A stretch of DNA of 64,000 bases from Caprella mutica (Eukaryota; Arthropoda; Malacostraca; Amphipoda; Caprellidae). The translations under genes were made by a program, and so were the position numbers. The stretch is from NCBI GenBank assembly GCA_947561585.1, contig CANNZV010000119.1, positions 1-64,000 of the forward strand, read 5' to 3'. The notes below the pieces were generated by a model. It saw only the letters and a list, made by a program, of their open reading frames with translations, was not told where the DNA came from and did not search any database. This document shows positions 11,601 to 21,391 of the stretch, one piece after another; position 1 is the first letter of the stretch, and each line of letters opens with the position of its first letter.

Positions 11601-14266
11601 CCTATGTATAGAGCTGCACTTTATCTCATCTAAAATCATTCAAAGTTACCTTAAATATTTGATTGATTTCCTTATCGGCATCTGACTGAGTTTTTATGAA
11701 GAATACTTTGCCAGAGCTTTCTGCATGTGTCCTGTAATCAATACCAGAGTCCAAGTTAACCACCTGCAACATCAAAATAACATCACATAGTTAGAGTCAT
11801 TGGCAGAATTTAGCTACATCATTTAAACTTACTTAGAGCTAGTGAAAAGAATAATGGTAAGAAAAAGAACTACAAAAAAATAAATAACATTTTTACTCAC
11901 CTACAAACTACAATGAGTTTACATTTTGACTTTAAGAACAAAAAACTAACTAATAGTAGCTAGCTAATCAATTTTGGTTACCTCGGCATGAGACTTGAGA
12001 ATGGGGATGAAAGGTAAGAACTGAGATCTCTGGAGTCCATTCTTGTAGAGGTCATCAGGAGCTCTGTTGCTGGTGGCCACCACCACTACCCCGTTGTTGA
12101 AGAGCTCTGTGAAGAGTCTTTTGAGCACCATGGCATCGCCAATGTCTGAAACCTATAAGGGGGGGGGGGGGTCAGTATCACTAGGGTATTAGAAAATATA
12201 AAGAGTAAATTACGAATTATCGGTCAGTTTCACGTCTTCGGCCATATAAGAAAAAATGATATTATAATTGTTAATCTATTTTTATTTCAATTGAAATAAC
12301 AATTATAATATCGTTTTCTCTTATAGCTATGACCGAAAATTTGTAATCTACCCTATACCTACTTGTATATCAGATGGTGTAAATAAAGAAATAAAGTAGC
12401 TAGCCACAATTAATATACAGCTAAAACCAGTAGGTTAGTAGTTAATCGATATATTTTAGATAATTTTGATTATTTAATTTGTTTTTTGAAAGCTAGATAT
12501 AAAAGATATTCTAGAATGCAGTTGAATGAGGAGCTCTGTAATAAATTGTAAAGCAGTCAAATTCTCAAGAATAAAATACACAATTTCTGACCATTTTTTT
12601 AGCTAAACTAAAGTAAGAAAAGTAGCTAATGTACAGAAGTAAAATAGATCGTCACAATTAACCACCAAACGGATTGTTAAAACGTAGCTAACGGAAAACA
12701 AGAAAAGAATCTGTTAATTAGGAGTTTGAAACGCCAAAGTGTACTTCTAAAGAGTTTTTGAGTAACCAAAGAATTGCACTAACCAAAGTTCACGTTACAG
12801 CTATAATGAACAGATTTCAAAGTCAAATTATTATCATTTTCTACATCAATTTAAGAATTTAGATGATAATTGAATTTCTGTAGTCCAATAGATTGTAGTT
12901 AGTAATCTGTGTATTTTAATTAGGTAGCAAGAAGCTACAATTAAATCACCTGGAACTCATCAAAACAAATGAGCCAAGCCTGTTCAGATATTCTCTTTGC
13001 CACGGGTCCAATGGCGTCATGTGGACGGGACCTGAGGGTGTATGTCCCACTTGGGTCAAAGTAACGGGCCTGGTCAGGGGCGTGAATTTTCACCATCTTC
13101 TTCTTCTCGTCATGAATGTGTTTGTGAACATCCAACATGAAGGAGTTGAAGTGAACCTGCAAGATAATATTTTTTAATAAAAACTTAAAAATGCATAGCT
13201 ACCCCAAAACAAAAAATAGCTACTAGGCTATACTTTTATTAGTTAGCTGATAAAAATCTAGATTCTGGTTAATTATATTTTTAGCAACAACCTTGATATT
13301 GAAAAAAAATTCTGTATATTTTCCAGATCCAAAATGAATTAAATTCAACCTACCCTCATTTTACTGTCCGTGTCGACACAGTCATAGAAAAGATCCATGA
13401 GCATAGTTTTGCCCGTTCCCACGGTGCCCCAAAGGTACATGCCCATAGGCACTGTCCTTCTGCTCCCCATCCCCAACCACTTGGACAGGGCACTTGGGGG
13501 ACCTGCCGGGACATAACCTTCTACCTGCAACACTGATGATTAGTTACTTGGGGAATACGGAACATAAAAAGAAGAAACTTAAAGTAGCTATGACAAACAA
13601 CGCCATCTATCTGATGCCAGATAAAACTTGTGCTACTATTCAAATTACTATTTTTTCTGATTGTACAGTGATTAGCTACAGCTGAAATATTTCATAACAT
13701 TAAGCTACTTAATTAATACTTGATACTATGTTGAAATATTTCATTGAAAATACGACGCCTCTTCTACTTTAAGTCTTTATAGATCCATCTATTCTGAATT
13801 TTACTAAGTTTATTTATAATATTTTAAAGTTGTTCACCATCCCTAATTAAATTACGCTAGATTGTTTTCATATGCTGTTTAATTTAACTTTCACCAGTAG
13901 CTATCGCTTCAGCAGTTCATGAAAACATTCTCAATGCAGATTTAAAATATGGGGTAAATTACTAGTTCACGTCCCTAAATAAAATAGGGACATGAACTAG
14001 GAATTTACCAAAAAAAGTTCTAGGTGTTAAATGGGCCCCCTACACACCTGTTGGTATATCTTCTGAAGGTGTGTGGCGATGTTCATCTGATAGTCATCAT
14101 GCTTGAGAGCGCCTTTGGCCACCCTGGAGGCGTACTCTTCCACCGGCCCTCCTTGGAGGAGATTGTGAGAGGTGTGGAGGGAAGCATGGCAAGTGCTAGC
14201 TAGTGACTTCACATTGTGTAGTAAGAAATGTTTGTGAACTTTAGAGATACAGAATGTTCTCAACAT
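2696..14266 (-). CDS. AFG1L: AFG1-like mitochondrial AAA+ ATPase (3'-partial, 8 exons seen)
   Basis: Exons on the minus strand are 14266-14048, 13524-13354, 13156-12950, 12152-11982, 11763-11650, 5380-5255, 3560-3420 and 2846-2696. All have AG/GT borders and phases that join, giving 433 codons plus one base. The N-terminus ([14 protein letters not shown]) looks like a mitochondrial presequence. Walker A (GTVGTGKT) is in exon 2, Walker B (ICFDEFQ) ends exon 3, and the sensor-like [15 protein letters not shown] is in exon 4. Exon 8 ends in NIFTG, which in the family is followed by a short final stretch that must lie left of the window. Family members sit at the mitochondrial inner membrane and help remove or degrade proteins such as unassembled respiratory subunits. 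Intron 5 carries a full LINE. Intron 8 begins with the 33-bp minisatellite. The exon 4 acceptor has a pure 13-C pyrimidine tract (12159-12171). Confidence 0.93.
3092..3274. mobile_element. hAT-like MITE, GGTTGTGACA ends
   Basis: A 183-bp element in AFG1L intron 7. Its ends are inverted repeats: TAGGGTTGTGACAATATGC on the left and the complement GCATATTGTCACAACCCTG on the right. It is flanked by a perfect 8-bp direct repeat CTGATGAC (3084-3091 and 3275-3282), the duplication size of hAT elements. The interior is itself partly palindromic, with ATAGACGGAATGA facing TTTCGTCTATGAT. There is no coding capacity. Confidence 0.85.
3593..3804. mobile_element. Palindromic MITE, family A
   Basis: Almost the whole element is one inverted repeat. 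The outer arms read TAGGGCAAGTTCTTAATTAT then CGGTCAG and their complement. The centre is the family palindrome TTGGTATCCATGATAC with its mirror. Ends are TA...TA, which suggests a TA target as in Tc1/mariner-type MITEs. It begins 32 bp from AFG1L exon 7 on the acceptor side. A transcript would fold into a long hairpin. Confidence 0.88.
4636..4796. mobile_element. Second copy of the GGTTGTGAC MITE
   Basis: Ends GGTTGTGAC and GTCACAACC match the copy at 3092-3274, as does the interior (ATAGACGG, TCGATACCATTTCATT, TCGTCTATGAT). No clear target duplication is visible, so it is probably an older insertion. It lies in AFG1L intron 6. Confidence 0.75.
5067..5237. mobile_element. Palindromic MITE, family A
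   Basis: Inverted arms ACGAATTATCGGTCAGTA and the complement, with the outer end GGCAAG facing CTTGCC. Its core differs from the usual TATCCATGATACC palindrome. It stops 17 bp from the splice donor of AFG1L exon 6 (5255). Confidence 0.85.
5792..9526 (-). CDS. LINE ORF2: AP endonuclease, reverse transcriptase, RNase H
   Basis: An uninterrupted frame. The first ATG, at 9400, gives 1202 residues ([10 protein letters not shown]...), but the endonuclease clearly begins upstream: codons from about 9490 encode [20 protein letters not shown], the canonical first strand with the catalytic Asn. The frame opens after a TAA at 9529-9527 and has no ATG before 9400. Numbered from the 9400 ATG, endonuclease motifs are GDFN at 93-96 and SDHYPL at 170-175. 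RT motifs are FRPISL at 472, [10 protein letters not shown] at 541, [10 protein letters not shown] at 598 and YVDD at 631-634. RNase H follows (TDGSKSD near 928, E962, D986, D1039), then a terminal Cys/His motif (CEDC...HLLSEC). It nicks the target and copies element RNA into it. Start choice is uncertain; the domain calls are firm. Confidence 0.93.
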   Translation of the reverse strand, partial: TSTHIHKLLILQWNCQGYRSKYEDLRHILNLKHPAIALLQETMLGDCTPRPPAGYNIYSSFNRPVPGNGLATLIRKDIPHMNLQLQTNLQATAFRIRLARQYTICNIYLPPNKLIHLNDITNIIDQLPVPILLCGDFNSRHQLWDETCTQQDARSRIIESLLLNSSLALLNSGIATHFHVQTGSSSAIDLSLCSATNVTDFSWSTMNDLYGSDHYPLIIEEIEPQVHVPQERYLEHKADWSKFSFATYIDDLDCYVNDNSTEELVTMYCKHIILAADIAIPRSSGRLQPRKVPWWTEECTQANRQRKKALRKYQRSLIVSDKIAYCRARAVAKRVKFEAKRTSWQKYVSSLNMNTPMKKIWTRIRKIRGSYQNHKASYLIKNGDHITDDMDIAELMANHYEAISSNNSYNLNFQRYRRTHEPPINFSTNEDIPYNSPITQIELRRMLATCGNTAAGEDKITYNMIRRSHESCFQFLISIYNKIFDTGQYPLQWQSSVVLSFPKPGKDSTVEENFRPISLTSCVGKLMEKIINNRLTFFLESNNHLPPEQFGFRKMHSTIDALNRFTTDVAKSLNEKNSVICVSFDLRKAYDTTWRYGILQNMYDIGLRGKLPEYVRCFLSDRLFRTKIGNAISTCHRFDQGVPQGGVLSCTLFSLAINNILKCIPSNVRASLYVDDLLIYCSGNYVPGTLRRLQFAINRVSSWADSHGFTFSAAKTNCIHFHHKKRFQQPLKLMLNKTIIPNREHIKYLGMVIDYRLSWKDHVKTTKIECFKRLELLKHISHTSWGSDRTTMLRLYRAIIRSKLDYGCFIYGGAVDGTLALLDPIHNAAIRLSTGAYRSSPVLSLYAESGEPPLKTRREQLLLQYYARTLQLPTSAAYQTIENHTTYINNNPGKMVTVADQIKSATIDIDFNIVTLPFVYKDVPVWQLCPDTICNCYEYPRKGTCSDHVMRSYFNEHRNQHHNGEFPIFTDGSKSDIGVGCAATSFGGCKKMKLMTQSSIFTAELCGLFCGLLIANSMEHEKFVIYCDSTSAIQVTDHFESTHPIIRKIIILLIKLKNRNKNITFCWSPAHVGILGNEAADKLAASAAEEDVPPCNEELPYRDWYPLIRGAVRERWAAQWLGVNHNKLRQLKDTTIPWQPLNNRKQSIILTRIRIGHTRLTHQYLMEQQHQPYCEDCIVHLTIKHLLSECPSHSDLRLQIFPESFNKNPNEIMRLMLAERQDESFDFARIFRYLQEIGIYDNVI
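9598..11058 (-). CDS. LINE ORF1 (gag-like nucleic-acid-binding protein)
   Basis: 486 codons from the first ATG of this frame. Three zinc knuckles lie at about residues 190-203 ([14 protein letters not shown]), 210-226 and 232-246. Residues of about 295-365 are a nine-residue tandem repeat of the type DRHQQTVDA. The tail is polar and basic. The family role is to bind element RNA in a ribonucleoprotein particle. The frame probably does not hold the true start: an overlapping frame, 11287-10931, carries a likely N-terminal part, and the two differ by one base. Stop to the first possible ORF2 codon is about 70 bp. Confidence 0.88.
   Translation of the reverse strand: MTNLNRAAHLPDQETKLTTILKNYSDRKNFVQFFSIKSNGEANLTKLNMFKVDKEIKHYVGVCEKITEDFQLKSWTVEVRTAEQGTKLLTMTNLCGESVKVIPHEYHNSSQGVITCSLLKDYKDEDIVEGLSDRGVIGCRRIIRGPKSSHPEPTTTLILTFNTPNPPDRLLIRTGLVERVRLYIPLPRRCFNCHRYGHSGAKCRKPLPVCIRCGGDMEGDHTPDTCRLPVNCIHCHEPHSVTSKNCQRFLLEKEILAIKTKEHLTFAEARSKVNLTLGATRSYSAIVANPIIAPAPDRHQHTADTDRHQQTVDADKHQQTVDKNRHQQTVDKSRHQQTVDKSRYQHTVDADRHQQTVDADRQQTADINNNTNTTKQQEPKTSTKRRLQRSPSISPERANAENNSKSMKHRTKHPKFEQTRSITDDNPHQMDITEPPDRVLEEKRNSLKENINYSPQQNNILNQARKSNKDKKKSNNHKAYRSQSID
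9966..10165. repeat. 27-bp tandem repeat inside LINE ORF1
   Basis: About eight diverged copies of a unit that on the plus strand contains ATCAACTGTCTGTTGATGTC. On the coding strand it encodes HQQTVD followed by a variable ADR or KSR. The copy number probably varies between element copies. Confidence 0.85.
10931..11287 (-). pseudogene. Likely N-terminal part of LINE ORF1, out of frame
   Basis: 118 codons starting [14 protein letters not shown], low-complexity and polar, as in many gag N-termini. It overlaps the main ORF1 frame over 10931-11058 and sits one base out of phase. Either a one-base indel broke ORF1 in this copy (a run of six T at about 10972 is a plausible site) or ribosomal frameshifting joins the two. 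I favour a mutation or sequencing indel. Confidence 0.6.
11520..11555 (-). promoter_or_regulatory. Terminal 5' hairpin of the LINE
   Basis: The first 36 bases of the element start CCCCCTCA and close with TGAGGGGG, an 8-bp stem. A nested CCAC/GTGG stem lies inside around CTTGTC. Several LINE clades carry conserved structured 5' ends, some serving as internal promoters or self-cleaving ribozymes. Which applies here, if either, cannot be told by eye. Confidence 0.6.
12204..12355. mobile_element. Palindromic MITE, family A
   Basis: Inverted arms GTAAATTACGAATTATCGGT and the decayed complement ending TACCCTA. It lies in AFG1L intron 3, 51 bp from the exon 4 acceptor and just beyond its 13-base C tract. 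Confidence 0.8.
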
Positions 14267-16432
14267 CTGTTCTTACATTCATTGGAAGTGAAAATAGTTC
14301 TGATAGATAATTAATCAAGGTATTTAGTAAGGGTCTTTAGTTTGGTTCGTAATTGAAAGTTAATTTAAATTATGAATTTGAAGAAAAAAAAACAGTAGCT
14401 AACAGTAAAAGGCACCACCACCACAATTAAAATACTATGCTCATGGATGCAGGAAAGTCAAAATGAGGCGATAGCTATTTCAAAGAAAAGCGTATCCAAA
14501 AATAGTTTGAGTTTACTAATTTAACATTTATAAAAAGGAACTTTACTAGTTGTATATTTGTTATCTGGGTACACTATGACAAATTTGTAAATAATTATTA
14601 TTTACAAATAGGTTGTAAATAATTATTATTTACAAATAAAACTGTAATTTGTGAAATTAGCATCACTCAGAAACACTTTTCTTAAATACAAGTCAATCAG
14701 ATCAGAGATTTTAACGTTAGAGTAGCTAAAGGATAGCTAACTTGGTATAAGGCAGACACTCACAGCACTCGGAAAGTGGGTGCTGACCTACACTATAAAC
14801 CAGTCTGACATTTGGTAATTGACCAATTTCAGAGTACGGTAAGCATTTTAAGTGTTAAGGGCCGTACACACGCAGTGTTTTTTAAGTCTTTCCACGAGAC
14901 TTTTTGCTAAGCTCCTCCCACTTTTTCCACGAGACTTAAAATTTTGCATCGAAAGTCCGAGACTTTTCAACAACCTACATGTTCTATTATTTTCCCCCAA
15001 TCAAGATGTGCAATTTTGGAAATCCTCGTAATAAAGCTAGTGTAAATTCATAAAATATTGTATACCTAATAACTTGATTGGTGTTCATTTTGTAGCCAAT
15101 CTTTGTTCCATTCAATTTTTTACCTTTTAGGTAAAGAATTCTTATTAGGTACTATATATTTTTTTTTATTTATTTCAACATATTACCTATAGGCCAATAC
15201 CTTTATTTTCTTTCTTATGTGATATATTCTGTGGTTGAAAGGATGCGTATGTAAATAGACGCTAAAGGTACACATTTAAAAGTTATTATATTCAAATAAA
15301 AACTTTAATGTCTCCTCTTTTGTTTAGAATTAACCAAACAGTTCTATCTTTCTTAGTTTTTGCACAATTAGTTTTTAAAAGTAGTACCTGACTTTTGCCA
15401 CACCCTGTATATAGAAATTATTATTCAGCTTTCACTTTAATTGGAATACCAAATACCTGCAAGTGCCATGGATACGAATTAATATAAAAGTTTAATAATA
15501 ATTTTTTATTTCTTGCGTATTCGAAAATGTAGAGCTGTCCCATAACTCGGAAGTTATCCTTAGTCACCTAGCCACTTGTACTAATGTGTTTATAAAAGAC
15601 AACCGAACTTATAAGTAATAGTGCTTGCATGTATTATAAAACTACATATTCAACTGTAACTATTATGTAACAGACAAATATAATAGATAGGCAAATAAGG
15701 AAAAGAGCCTATCTAACATTAATGGGTAATAAGCTGTAAAAAGGTCACAGTCGATAGTAATTTTACTCTATTTAACTTCAATTAGTTCGGTTGACTTCTT
15801 TTTAAAACATTATAATGTAGTTAGGGGTCCCAGGGGCCACCAACCCCCTTACAGTGCAAAACTGTCCCCTGGGGGGTAAGGGACGTAAACCCAAATATTA
15901 AACCCAAACACAGATGATTTTAGGGAGAAAAAACGAGTAGTGGGCTTTCTGACCATTTCTAGATACTGTATTCATTAGTCTGCTAAAAACACAAAATATA
16001 CTCAATTTATTTTACTTGCATTAGTATAAATGCACAAAGTCTGCTTAATGAAGTCATTTAAATAAATGAAGCATTTTTTTCATACATTTTTTTGTCAGAT
16101 AGCATTCATTTTCCAACCATGTATCAATAAAAACAATCAGATAGCACACTATTCATTTTGTCATTTATTTTCATGACTGTCCATTGCTAATAAATTCAAA
16201 CAAACAAATTTGGAAATGTTATAGTGGAAGTACGATATATAAGAGTAGCTATATTATAAACACCAAAGAGATTTTGTAAATCGATTTATACTAAAATTAA
16301 CTTTTAATATAAATTACAAGCTAAAATAATTTTATAACTATCACAAAATTGCAATAAAAAAAGAATAAATACTATAAAAAAATATCAACATATTGATACA
16401 TTTTATAATTTGATAGAAAAACACCTAATTAA
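14267..16432. other. Intergenic AT-rich stretch between RABGGTB and AFG1L
   Basis: No gene is recognised. It holds a tandem palindromic TTTACAAATA motif at 14580-14640, one end of a family B MITE at 14855-14955 (GGGCCGTACACACGCAG then AGTCTTTCCACGAGACTTTT), and a decayed half of a family A MITE at 15425-15563. It also includes a GC-rich patch at 15820-15885 (GGGGTCCCAGGGGCCACC). The AFG1L promoter must lie in the right-hand part next to 14266, and the RABGGTB 3' UTR in the left-hand part below 16433. AATAAA on the minus strand occurs at 16169-16164. Confidence 0.6.
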
Positions 16433-19400
16433 TTACGATACTAAAGATGATATTTTGATGCCTAGTTTATCCATGACATACTGGGGCATACAGAACACGG
16501 GGTTAATGTCTTTGAGGGACTTGGTGCCCAGAAGGGAGAGGCCTGCCAATCCAAAGAGAGTGTGGTACAGGTCCACCATGTCCCCAGGCCTGTCCGTGAA
16601 CCCGCCTGTCTCAGGGTCCTGTGACAACAAAGGGTTTGTTAAGGGCCATCCACACGTAGGGTTTTTTAAGTCTTTCCACCAGACTTTTTGCTAAGCTCCT
16701 ACTTTTTCCACAAGAATATAAGAAAAAACAATATAATTATTATTTATTTTAGTTGGTATCCATGATACCTGCAGGTATCATACCCTCATGGTACCCATGA
16801 TACCTGCAGGTATCATGGATACAAACTGAAATAAATAATTATATAGTTTTTTCTTATATTCTTGTGGAAAAAGTAGGAGGAGCTTAGCAAAAAGTCTGGT
16901 GGAAAGACTTAAAAATACCTACGTGTGTACGGCCCTTTAGGAGAAATACTTTGGAGACTAGAATATGTTACGAATTATCGGTCGGTTTCACTTTTTCAAA
17001 ATATTAGAAAAAATAATATAATAAATAATTATCATCATATAGTTTTCCAAATATATCCAAAGATGTGAAACCGACCAATAATGCGTAACTTACCCTAACC
17101 AAGTTCATTCAATATTCACAGTATTATAATTTAATGCATCAGCAACTTGAAAACAAATCATAAAAATAAAGCAGCTAATTAAGCTCATCTGACGATGAAA
17201 AGGTAAAATAAAATGTAGCTAAATAAATATTTATGTTATAGCTGGCTAACTAATGAACAAATAGTAATTTTTAATATAAATCAACTAAAATTAATCATAA
17301 ACATAAGAGAAAAGAGTAGTTACTAAAGAGCATAGCTACAACTCACTTGTGTGGCTAGAATGAAAGTCTTCATTTTCTCCGCATTGATCCAATGCAGTCT
17401 GTTGAGTAGAGTGAGAGAGGCAAGCACCCACCAGGAGTAGCAGACATCTGGTAGCTTTTCTGGCCTGCCATTCAGTCCACCAGATGGCAGTTGTCTCTCA
17501 CTCAACCACCAGCCGAGTAAATCACCATCCACTCTCTCGATCTCACCTCGAATTGAATGCAACAAAAGGATACTTTATCGTGTTTCAGATGAAAATCACA
17601 CAATTGGCAATCTTTTCCCTAGCATGAATAGTTAAATGAGTAAATATGCAATAGTTATTGACTATTAATTTTTTTTAAAAAGGTAGCTGGCTTCATGAGA
17701 TTGATAACTAGCTTTTCAGTTGAAAAGAAAAGACAGTTGGAATTAAGTAAAATTATTAGTTAGCTAGCTAGTAAACAATTTTATAAGAATCTTATTTCAT
17801 AAACACTCTGAGAATGATTCAAAAACCAATAGCAAAAAATTGGATATAAATACCTATATCTAGCTCTATCAAAGGTGGTCAAGATATTATATGTAGCTAT
17901 ATAGATATTTAAGCAAGAATTTAATAAGTGGTCTCTGTCCTAATTTCAATGAAAGAAATAACAGGAGCTGAGGTTGCTAGCTATTGACTACTATGATAAC
18001 ATAGTAATTTATTTCCATTAGTCCCTCACCTAATATAGATAGCATGCCCAGACAGCAGTAAATCTGACCAGCGTGACTTTCAGAGCCGGGTTGTGTTCCA
18101 AACCCACCATCAATATTGCGGCACTTCATCACAAACTCGATACTTTTGCTCTTATCGACTGCATCCAGGCGTTTCTAAAACAGATAATAGCTACAAAGCT
18201 ACAACAAAACAGGTAAGGTTGGATGTAAGAGAAATGACCTAAGGTAACAAATTGAGAATTATTCATTGTCTAGCTTCATTATATTATATAATAATCTAAT
18301 TTCCCTGATGGTTGAAGAACAGAATTCATGGTAGCTACCTAAATTACCTTACCTATAGAGAAAATAGTAGGTAAGTAGTAGTAGTAGTAAGCTACTAAAA
18401 TTTCTCATTTTCCCATAGAAATAAAGCTGAACTTACTAACAATGCTAGGCAGGCTATTGCACAAAAGGAAAACCTAGTATCAATTTCCCCCCATTGGTCT
18501 CCAGAAAAAGAGCCATCTTCATTTTGTAACCCTTGGATATATCTGACAACAGCTTCCACATCTATTGAAGAAACACTGTCCAGCAGAACTAAAATCTGAA
18601 AATATCAAAATGAAATCAACAATTGATCATTTGATAAAAAGATAAATTATTTTTAGATGATCAATATTACTCTTGGAATAAGATAGCTAACAACTCTGAA
18701 GTAACTCCAATGAGTAATGATAAGAGTAATTTTGTAACCCACCTGCACAGCACTCAAAGTGGCAAGCAAGTGCGGGTCATGATCAACACTGGGAGATATA
18801 CCACCAGATGTTGCGTCCTGGCATTTCTTAATGAACTCTACAATCTCCTGCTTCTCCATTTTCCCAAGGTAGCCAAGAAGATCAATTGCAGTGATACCCC
18901 AATACATTCCGGACATTCTTATGTGCTCAGTCATTGTATATTCCTGAAAAGTTTAATTTATATGTTAGCAGGTGAGCTATTAGTAGTATACTAACTTGTT
19001 ATGTTTGAAATACATGTAACTAAATAGAGCTATTATTTGAATATAGAATTAGAAGTGTTTGAAATAAATGATAGCTATATGGTAACAAGCTAAATGCAAA
19101 TGGTAACTAATCATAAATAACATATGGAAGCTAGATAATTATAAATGACAAAGCGTAATTAATTATAAATGATAGATGACAACTAATTTTAAATAACATA
19201 GGGTAGCTAACTAGCTAATTACTAATTATAAATCACAAATGGTAACTGACAATATGGTAACTAATTATAAATGACAATATGGTAACTAATTATAAATGAA
19301 AATATGGTAACTAATTGGTAATTACTAGTCAATTATTTCTGGCTATTGCTGTTGTATCTTTTTTAGATGAAAGATAATGTAACAGTCAAGAAGAAACACC

Positions 19401-20022
19401 AGAATCAGAGCCCATATAAGACTTAATAGCTAATAGGTATTAGAAATTGACTACAAGGCTACTGGTAGCTATAAATAGCAAAAATATTTGATAGCTATTT
19501 TTTGCTAAACAATTTATACATAAATGCATTTGTACAGACGGACACTACCACCAAATATAATGAAATTAAAAATGAAATCAGCAAGTAAGGTATTACAGAG
19601 AATGAATCAAGAAAATGTGAAACTAAACTCTATATTTTTTACTCACAAAATCATCCTTCTTCTTTGAATAACTGACAATATATTCCACATGTTTTTCCTT
19701 GAGCAAAGTCTTTGGATGCTCTTCAGTGATCTGAACATCTTTGGGTTGGTTGCTCTGGAAAGGAAATAAAAAATTAAACAGATACTTTATACGTTTAACC
19801 AAAAAGAAAATAATAATAAAAAAGCCGAGTCAATTTAATAATAAACTAGACAAGAACAGTAAAAGAAAATAACTGAAATAAGTATAACTACCAAAGAACT
19901 TGACACAAAGTAGCAAGCAAACTGAAAAACATTAATAAAAATAATGTTCAACAGCAAATAAAGAAATTAACTATTTGATTTCAATAATAGGATTAGGCTC
20001 ATAAGGCTGAGGTACTCACCAT
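16433..20022 (-). CDS. RABGGTB: Geranylgeranyl transferase type-2 subunit beta (complete)
   Basis: Minus-strand exons are 20022-20020, 19754-19647, 18943-18743, 18595-18437, 18174-18030, 17546-17347 and 16618-16433. The phases join to 333 residues, close to the usual 331. With its alpha subunit it attaches geranylgeranyl groups to the C-terminal cysteines of Rab GTPases presented by REP, in the cytosol. Visible family signatures are [64 protein letters not shown] and [20 protein letters not shown]. The zinc ligands are expected to be the D and C of LPDVCYSWW and the H of YHTLFGLAG, and all are present. Coding exon 1 is the ATG alone, directly followed by donor GTGAGT. Intron 6 carries two palindromic MITEs. 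Confidence 0.95.
16639..16940. mobile_element. Palindromic MITE, family B
   Basis: Ends AAGGGCCATCCACACGTAGG and the complement CTACGTGTGTACGGCCCTTT. Next come inverted blocks AGTCTTTCCACCAGACTTTT and GCTAAGCTCCTACTTTTTCC. The centre is TTGGTATCCATGATACCTGC with its mirror, partly duplicated. It starts 20 bp from the acceptor of RABGGTB exon 7. Confidence 0.88.
16965..17097. mobile_element. Palindromic MITE, family A (short copy)
   Basis: Arms TTACGAATTATCGGTCGGTT and complement ACCGACCAATAATGCGTAAC, with the outer end TACCCTA on the right only. It lies 25 bp from the family B copy in the same RABGGTB intron. Confidence 0.8.
19080..19330. repeat. Degenerate about 25-bp tandem repeat in RABGGTB intron 2
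   Basis: Repeated variants of ATAAATGACAATATGG then TAACTAATT, about nine to ten units. They decay to the left and are cleanest at 19240-19320. Confidence 0.7.
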
Positions 20023-20640
20023 TTCTAGAGTAAGACCAACTTTAAATTATGAGAAAAAGTAGTAATAGTAAATATGGCAGTTAAGCTAGAATGTTTTTAA
20101 TTGGTCAATTAAAGAATTTCAGTAGATAGATAACTTCAGATAAGTAAGATAACTAATTAGAGTAAAGGTGCAACTAATCAACCTTAGAGGAAAAATTATT
20201 GATTAAAAGATGATGATCCACTCTGCATGCATAATGTGATTTCAATTTGAGAGATAGTTAGGTACTCTATGACTCTCAGTAGCAGACCAGTCTGCAAAAG
20301 ATGCATGAAGTTGTGAAGTTTATCCGGTGACTATTGAGGCCTTGAAATTAGTCTCCTGAATTATCCAGAGACAATTTTCTAATTACATAGGTAGTTAAAA
20401 CTTAAAAGAAATAATATGTAGTTTCTGCAGAGTTGTCTTTAGGATGAATCTCTAACAGAATTACTAGTCAATCAGAAGAGAGTTATCTTTCTACAATGGA
20501 GCTGCTGGAAGTCCTAGAGTTTATTTCAGTGTAATTTTAATATTTAATGTAAAGTTTAATGAATAAAACTTCAAAGGTACATGTGGAAATACGGAATACC
20601 TATTAAAATAAATATTTATCAGTTTGTAACACTAGGTAGG

Positions 20641-20800
20641 CCAGTCTGAAAACAAGATCTCCTCAGACCCAGTCACCCAGGATTTTTTACAGAAACAAGT
20701 ATTTGGGGTTTGGGCGCAGCAAATAACATGGGAACATAGGAATTAAATAGGACTTGGACGCAGGATTAATCCACATATCCTGCTTTACTTTTCAGACTGG
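20641..20800. mobile_element. hAT-like MITE, CCAGTCTG ends, type G
   Basis: 160 bp with ends CCAGTCTGAAAA and TTTTCAGACTGG. A perfect 8-bp duplication TAGGTAGG lies at 20633-20640 and 20801-20808. The interior contains GGGTTTGGGCGCAGCAAATA, also found at about 22325 and inverted at about 37230. No coding capacity. Confidence 0.9.
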
Positions 20801-20911
20801 TAGGTAGGTACAGCAAAATATTACAGCAGACAGAAAACACAATATACCTAGTGCGAAAAGCCAAAAATAATAGCTCTCCAGACTCCGTGACACGCCATGT
20901 TTCAGTTTCAG

Positions 20912-21090
20912 CCAGTATGCAGAATACGGGAGATATTTGGGATATTCTCTCCGAACAATTTTGAAATAATTCCTATATTTACATTAATTTTTCTATAAAC
21001 ACTTCTGAATTAATCCTTATATTTACATTAATTTTGCTACAAACAGGATAAGAGATCTCTACGAACACTTTACCAGTTTCTACAGACTGG
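20912..21090. mobile_element. hAT-like MITE, CCAGTCTG ends, type D2
   Basis: 179 bp with ends CCAGTATGCAGAATACGG and CTACAGACTGG. A perfect 8-bp duplication AGTTTCAG lies at 20904-20911 and 21091-21098. The interior has two copies of TTCCTATATTTACATTAATT or close variants. Confidence 0.88.
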
Positions 21091-21391
21091 AGTTTCAGAG
21101 GCTGGCCAAGTAAAATAGTATGTCTCATAAACTCACCATTTGTCTCTCCAGCTCTCTCCAAAATTCAACAAATTCTCTCCAAAATGATCAAATTTTCATT
21201 AATTCTCTCCAAAATAACATTGTAGCATAGGAGAAAAATAGATAAAACTCGCCATTTGCAATTGAAGGGCTCAAAATAACTGTCACAAACTCGCCATTAA
21301 AATGGCGAGTTTGGACATGCTTCATTACTTGGGAGGCTGGAAAATTCAAAATTGGGCATTAACTAAAATGTGGAAAAAAAATGTGAGCGTG

